A stretch of 8,823 nt of DNA, taken from positions 1 through 8,823 of the forward strand of contig JBAXVX010000067.1 in NCBI GenBank assembly GCA_037128705.1, read 5' to 3'. The position numbers were made by a program, and so were the translations under genes. Source of the stretch: CAIVAT01 sp037128705 (lineage in GTDB: Bacteria; Bacteroidota; Bacteroidia; Bacteroidales; FEN-979). How positions within the stretch are numbered: position 1 is the first letter of the stretch; each line of letters opens with the position of its first letter. The notes under the pieces were generated by a model. The model made no database searches and was not told where the DNA came from. It was given only the letters and a program-made list of their open reading frames with translations. Below, piece by piece: positions 6,638 through 8,823 of this stretch.

Positions 6638-7936
6638 TTATCTTACGCCTCCCGCCAGCCATCCTTCGGGATTCTGTATCACCTTGCCGCGCCATATTTC
6701 AAAATGCAGCTCCGTCCGCTGATCTTCGGCGCTGGTAAAGACCCGCCCGATGATCTGCCTGGCCGAAACCTCCTGCCCGTCGCGCACACTCACATCGGCG
6801 AGGTTAGAATAGACTGTGAGGTATTCGCCGTGGCGGATGATCACCACCTTGTTGAGGTTCTGGAAGGACATGACCCGGCTTACCTTGCCGAAAAAGACCG
6901 ACTTCACCGCCGATCCGCGTTCGGTGGTGATGTCGATGCCGTTGTTTTTAACCTTCACATATTCGAGTACCGGGTGGGGATGCTCGCCAAAGTTCCCGGA
7001 GATGTATCCCCGGTCGCAGGGCCAGGGAAGCCGTCCGCGGTTGGCCGAGAAGGAGGAGGAGAGCTCCTTTTCGCGGGGCGTAAGGGTCAGGGCCGAGCGG
7101 CTGTCGACCCCCTTTCCCTTCGCGCCCGTCTTATTCTCCGTGGCGGTGCTTTTCCGGCTACGCTCTTCGGAGGCCTTGATCTCATCGGCGATCAGCTTTT
7201 CGATGGCATATTCAAGACGGTCGGCCGCCTTTTGTTTGGTGCGCAGGGTCGCCAGCAACTGGCTCTCTTTGGATGCAAATTCCTTCACCGCTTTGGCCTT
7301 CTCCTCTTTCTCGCGGTCGAGTTTCTGCTTCTCCTGCTGCTGGGAGGCCACCAGCGACAACTTCTGGTTTTTTATGGCTTCGAGATCCTTGCGCTGCCGG
7401 TTGATGGCCGTCTGGGTCGATTCGATCCGTTCGGCCTGACGGCGGCGGTAGGAGGCATACTGCTGATAGTATTTCAGCCGCTGATAGGCCTGGTTGAAAT
7501 CCCTCGCCGAAAAGATGAACATCAGCTTGTTATAGCCGTTCATCGTGCGATAGGCGAAGTAGATCATCCGCGCATATTCCGATTTCAGGGTCTGGAGCTG
7601 TTTCGACATCTTGTCGATCTGCAGGTTCTCGACCGAGATCTTCACATCCACATCATTGAGTTCGCGGTTGATGGTATTGATCAGCGCCTCCCGGCTCCTG
7701 ATCTGCTTGGCCAGGAGCTGCATCTTCTGGATGGAGGTCTGCTTGTTTTTTTGGGTCCGTTCGAGCAGGTCGGTGGTACTCCGGATCTCCTCCTCCAGCT
7801 GCTGCTTGGTTCGCTGCAGCTTCTCCTTATCCCTGGTGGCCTGAGAAAATAGGGTGACCGAAAATAACAGCAACCCCATCATCAGCAGCCCGGCGGCGGA
7901 TAAAATAAAAAGGAGGCGGTTTTTACGGACAATCAT
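6638..7936 (-). CDS. EnvC-like murein hydrolase activator with degenerate LytM (M23) domain
   Basis: The 432-residue protein has a basic N-terminus and hydrophobic segment (about 7-31) ending in FSQA, consistent with a cleaved signal peptide or membrane anchor. A long coiled coil (about 33-260, rich in K/E/Q) follows, then a polar linker (260-300) and a C-terminal LytM/M23 fold (about 303-430). Active LytM enzymes use HxxxD and HxH plus another His. Here the first is NNGID (N331 in place of His, D335 kept), the second is E409-L-H411 (first His lost), and the 'Y-x-H-L' histidine is N378 in YSNL. Lost ligands indicate a non-catalytic domain, as in EnvC, which activates amidases that split septal peptidoglycan. 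It would act in the periplasm. It lies 15 bp after the DUF4292-like lipoprotein gene, implying one operon, a pairing familiar from Bacteroidota. Confidence 0.9.
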   Translation of the reverse strand: MIVRKNRLLFILSAAGLLMMGLLLFSVTLFSQATRDKEKLQRTKQQLEEEIRSTTDLLERTQKNKQTSIQKMQLLAKQIRSREALINTINRELNDVDVKISVENLQIDKMSKQLQTLKSEYARMIYFAYRTMNGYNKLMFIFSARDFNQAYQRLKYYQQYASYRRRQAERIESTQTAINRQRKDLEAIKNQKLSLVASQQQEKQKLDREKEEKAKAVKEFASKESQLLATLRTKQKAADRLEYAIEKLIADEIKASEERSRKSTATENKTGAKGKGVDSRSALTLTPREKELSSSFSANRGRLPWPCDRGYISGNFGEHPHPVLEYVKVKNNGIDITTERGSAVKSVFFGKVSRVMSFQNLNKVVIIRHGEYLTVYSNLADVSVRDGQEVSARQIIGRVFTSAEDQRTELHFEIWRGKVIQNPEGWLAGGVR

Positions 7937-7951
7937 TGAACGTGTGTTGTA

Positions 7952-8788
7952 CTATAATTTTGCCGGCTGGTAACTGGTCGGGATTTTAAACGGGAACTGC
8001 AGGGGAATGTTGATCGACATCTTTGAAAATGAGGCCTTCACCCGGATGGTATTTCCGGCGGAGATGATGTAGTTCATCTCCCGCGGAAAAAGTTGCCCTT
8101 CAACTGATTCGAAGCCCCCGTAGCTCGATTCAAGCTTAATGTTGTCGCGCCCGATCTCCTTCACATCGGCATGGGTGATCTTGAAATTGGCCGGGTCGAG
8201 CCAGATGTTCTGAATGAAGATCTTCAGCTTTTCCTGGCTGTTGCGCACATATTTCTTCAGTTTCATGCGGGCGCTGGTCGAGAGTTTGTATTCGCCGCCC
8301 TCGATGGTCGCCCTGAACTTGCCATCTTCGTAAAACTGCAGGTCGGTCCCCAGCAGAAAGGCCTGCAAAAGGTCGTAGTCGATGTTGGTGTTGAGGAAGC
8401 GGTTCAGGCTTTCATAATCACCGAGGAAATAGGTGTCGTTGAGGCGGTTGATCATCTTCACCGAATCCTGCGAGATCATGATCCTCACTGCTTCGATGCC
8501 GAGCATGGGGATGAGCGAGATCCAGATCAGGCTGTCCTTGCGGATGCGGATCTGTCCGTTGAATGAGTTTTCGCTCTTTTCGTTGGTGTAATCCGCAGAG
8601 AATTTGGCCGAGAACCAGTCGTATTTCAGCTCCTTCTCCTTCAGCTTGTTGAACAGGTAATCTGCCCCCTCTTCCCTGATGGGGGCTTTCATGACTTTGC
8701 GGGAGGGGGAGCAGGAGGAAAGGGGTAACAGGGTGACAAGGTAACAGAATAACAGGGAAATCGTGACGCGTGACGCGTGACGGAACAA
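7952..8788 (-). CDS. DUF4292-like outer-membrane lipoprotein with repeat-encoded signal peptide
   Basis: The mature part matches DUF4292 proteins as I know them: 'NSFNGQIRIRKDSLIWISLIPMLGIEAVRIMISQDSVKMINRLNDTYFLGDYESLNRFLN', followed by a beta-rich body with a LolA/LolB-like character and a C-terminus at 7952. It is probably a periplasm-facing lipoprotein involved in envelope assembly; its exact role is unknown. The N-terminus has arginines at 3 and 7, a hydrophobic stretch (10-23) and the lipobox L23-S-S-C26 (Cys codon 8711-8713). Residues 2-9 come from the heptamer array and 11-22 from the octamer array. The start at 8788 is TTG, within a spacer of the repeat; the frame stays open to the right window edge with no ATG, so the true start is unresolved. 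The next in-frame Met (residue 32) would leave out the lipobox. Confidence 0.82.
   Translation of the reverse strand: MFRHASRVTISLLFCYLVTLLPLSSCSPSRKVMKAPIREEGADYLFNKLKEKELKYDWFSAKFSADYTNEKSENSFNGQIRIRKDSLIWISLIPMLGIEAVRIMISQDSVKMINRLNDTYFLGDYESLNRFLNTNIDYDLLQAFLLGTDLQFYEDGKFRATIEGGEYKLSTSARMKLKKYVRNSQEKLKIFIQNIWLDPANFKITHADVKEIGRDNIKLESSYGGFESVEGQLFPREMNYIISAGNTIRVKASFSKMSINIPLQFPFKIPTSYQPAKL
8724..8757 (-). repeat. CTGTTACC octamer array encoding signal-peptide core
   Basis: Read on the minus strand the four units are CTGTTATT (8755-8748), CTGTTACC (8747-8740), TTGTCACC (8739-8732) and CTGTTACC (8731-8724). A pure array would read L-L-P-C-Y-P-V-T cyclically; here three base changes turn two of the prolines into Phe and Leu. 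It codes for residues 11-22 of the lipoprotein precursor. The same repeat family lies at 4064-4100 in a non-coding place. Confidence 0.9.
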
Positions 8789-8822
8789 CGTGACGCGTGA
8801 CGCGTGACGCGTGACGAAACAA
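8762..8822 (-). repeat. GTCACGC heptamer arrays at the right edge
   Basis: On the plus strand two runs are seen: CGTGAC, GCGTGAC, GCGTGAC (8762-8781) and CGTGAC followed by three GCGTGAC (8789-8815). They are separated by GGAACAA (8782-8788) and followed by GAAACAA (8816-8822), again 7-bp spacers. On the minus strand this is the GTCACGC family with spacers TTGTTTC and TTGTTCC, closely resembling TTTTTCC at 4138-4253. The array probably continues past the window end. Confidence 0.94.
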
Positions 8823-8823
8823 C

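Noticed and set aside
6605..7852. Long open frame on the plus strand opposite the EnvC-like gene
   Set aside because: The opposite strand encodes a convincing signal peptide, coiled coil and LytM fold, so the plus-strand frame is a shadow.

Overview
The window looks like a chromosomal fragment from a member of the Bacteroidota, probably an environmental Bacteroidales-type genome or metagenome contig. The evidence is a very large surface protein ending in a type IX secretion (T9SS) C-terminal sorting domain, a DUF4292-type lipoprotein followed directly by an EnvC-like LytM protein (a pairing I associate with Bacteroidota), and start sites without clear Shine-Dalgarno sequences. No rRNA, tRNA, CRISPR array, transposase or phage gene is visible.

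Layout. Plus strand: a 5'-truncated T9SS-exported Asp-box (BNR) protein (2-3307), the first half of a CopG-family antitoxin that breaks off in repeat DNA (3325-3534), and a small membrane protein with an internal duplication (3547-4068). Minus strand, reading from the right edge: the DUF4292-like lipoprotein (8788-7952), the EnvC-like LytM factor (7936-6638), an EamA drug/metabolite transporter (6561-5653) and an AAA+/DUF4143 ATPase (5557-4241). The two gene sets converge on a repeat block at 4064-4253.

The most unusual content is a set of short tandem repeats. A 7-bp unit (GTCACGC) occurs at 125-152, 3468-3494, 4111-4245 and 8762-8822. It shares the core GTCAC with an 8-bp unit (CTGTTACC / CTGTCACC on its C-rich strand) at 4064-4100 and 8724-8757. 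A separate 7-bp unit (CGTAAAT) lies at 3502-3545. In the convergent block the heptamers are organised into a 34-bp higher-order repeat with 7-bp T-rich spacers. These arrays touch five coding regions: they lie in frame inside the T9SS protein, replace the C-terminal half of the antitoxin, supply the stop codons of the membrane protein and the ATPase, and encode most of the signal peptide of the DUF4292 lipoprotein. Because 7 and 8 are coprime to 3, each pure array reads as one cyclic peptide in all frames on one strand and meets a stop within one cycle on the other, so orientation decides whether a gene is extended or ended.

How the genes work together: the lipoprotein and EnvC-like factor probably form one cell-envelope transcription unit, perhaps continuing into the transporter. 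The ATPase appears AT-richer and has its own upstream palindrome and possible promoter, so it looks like a separate accessory gene. I see no coherent new multi-gene defence or metabolic system; the novel element is the repeat family and its effect on coding sequences.
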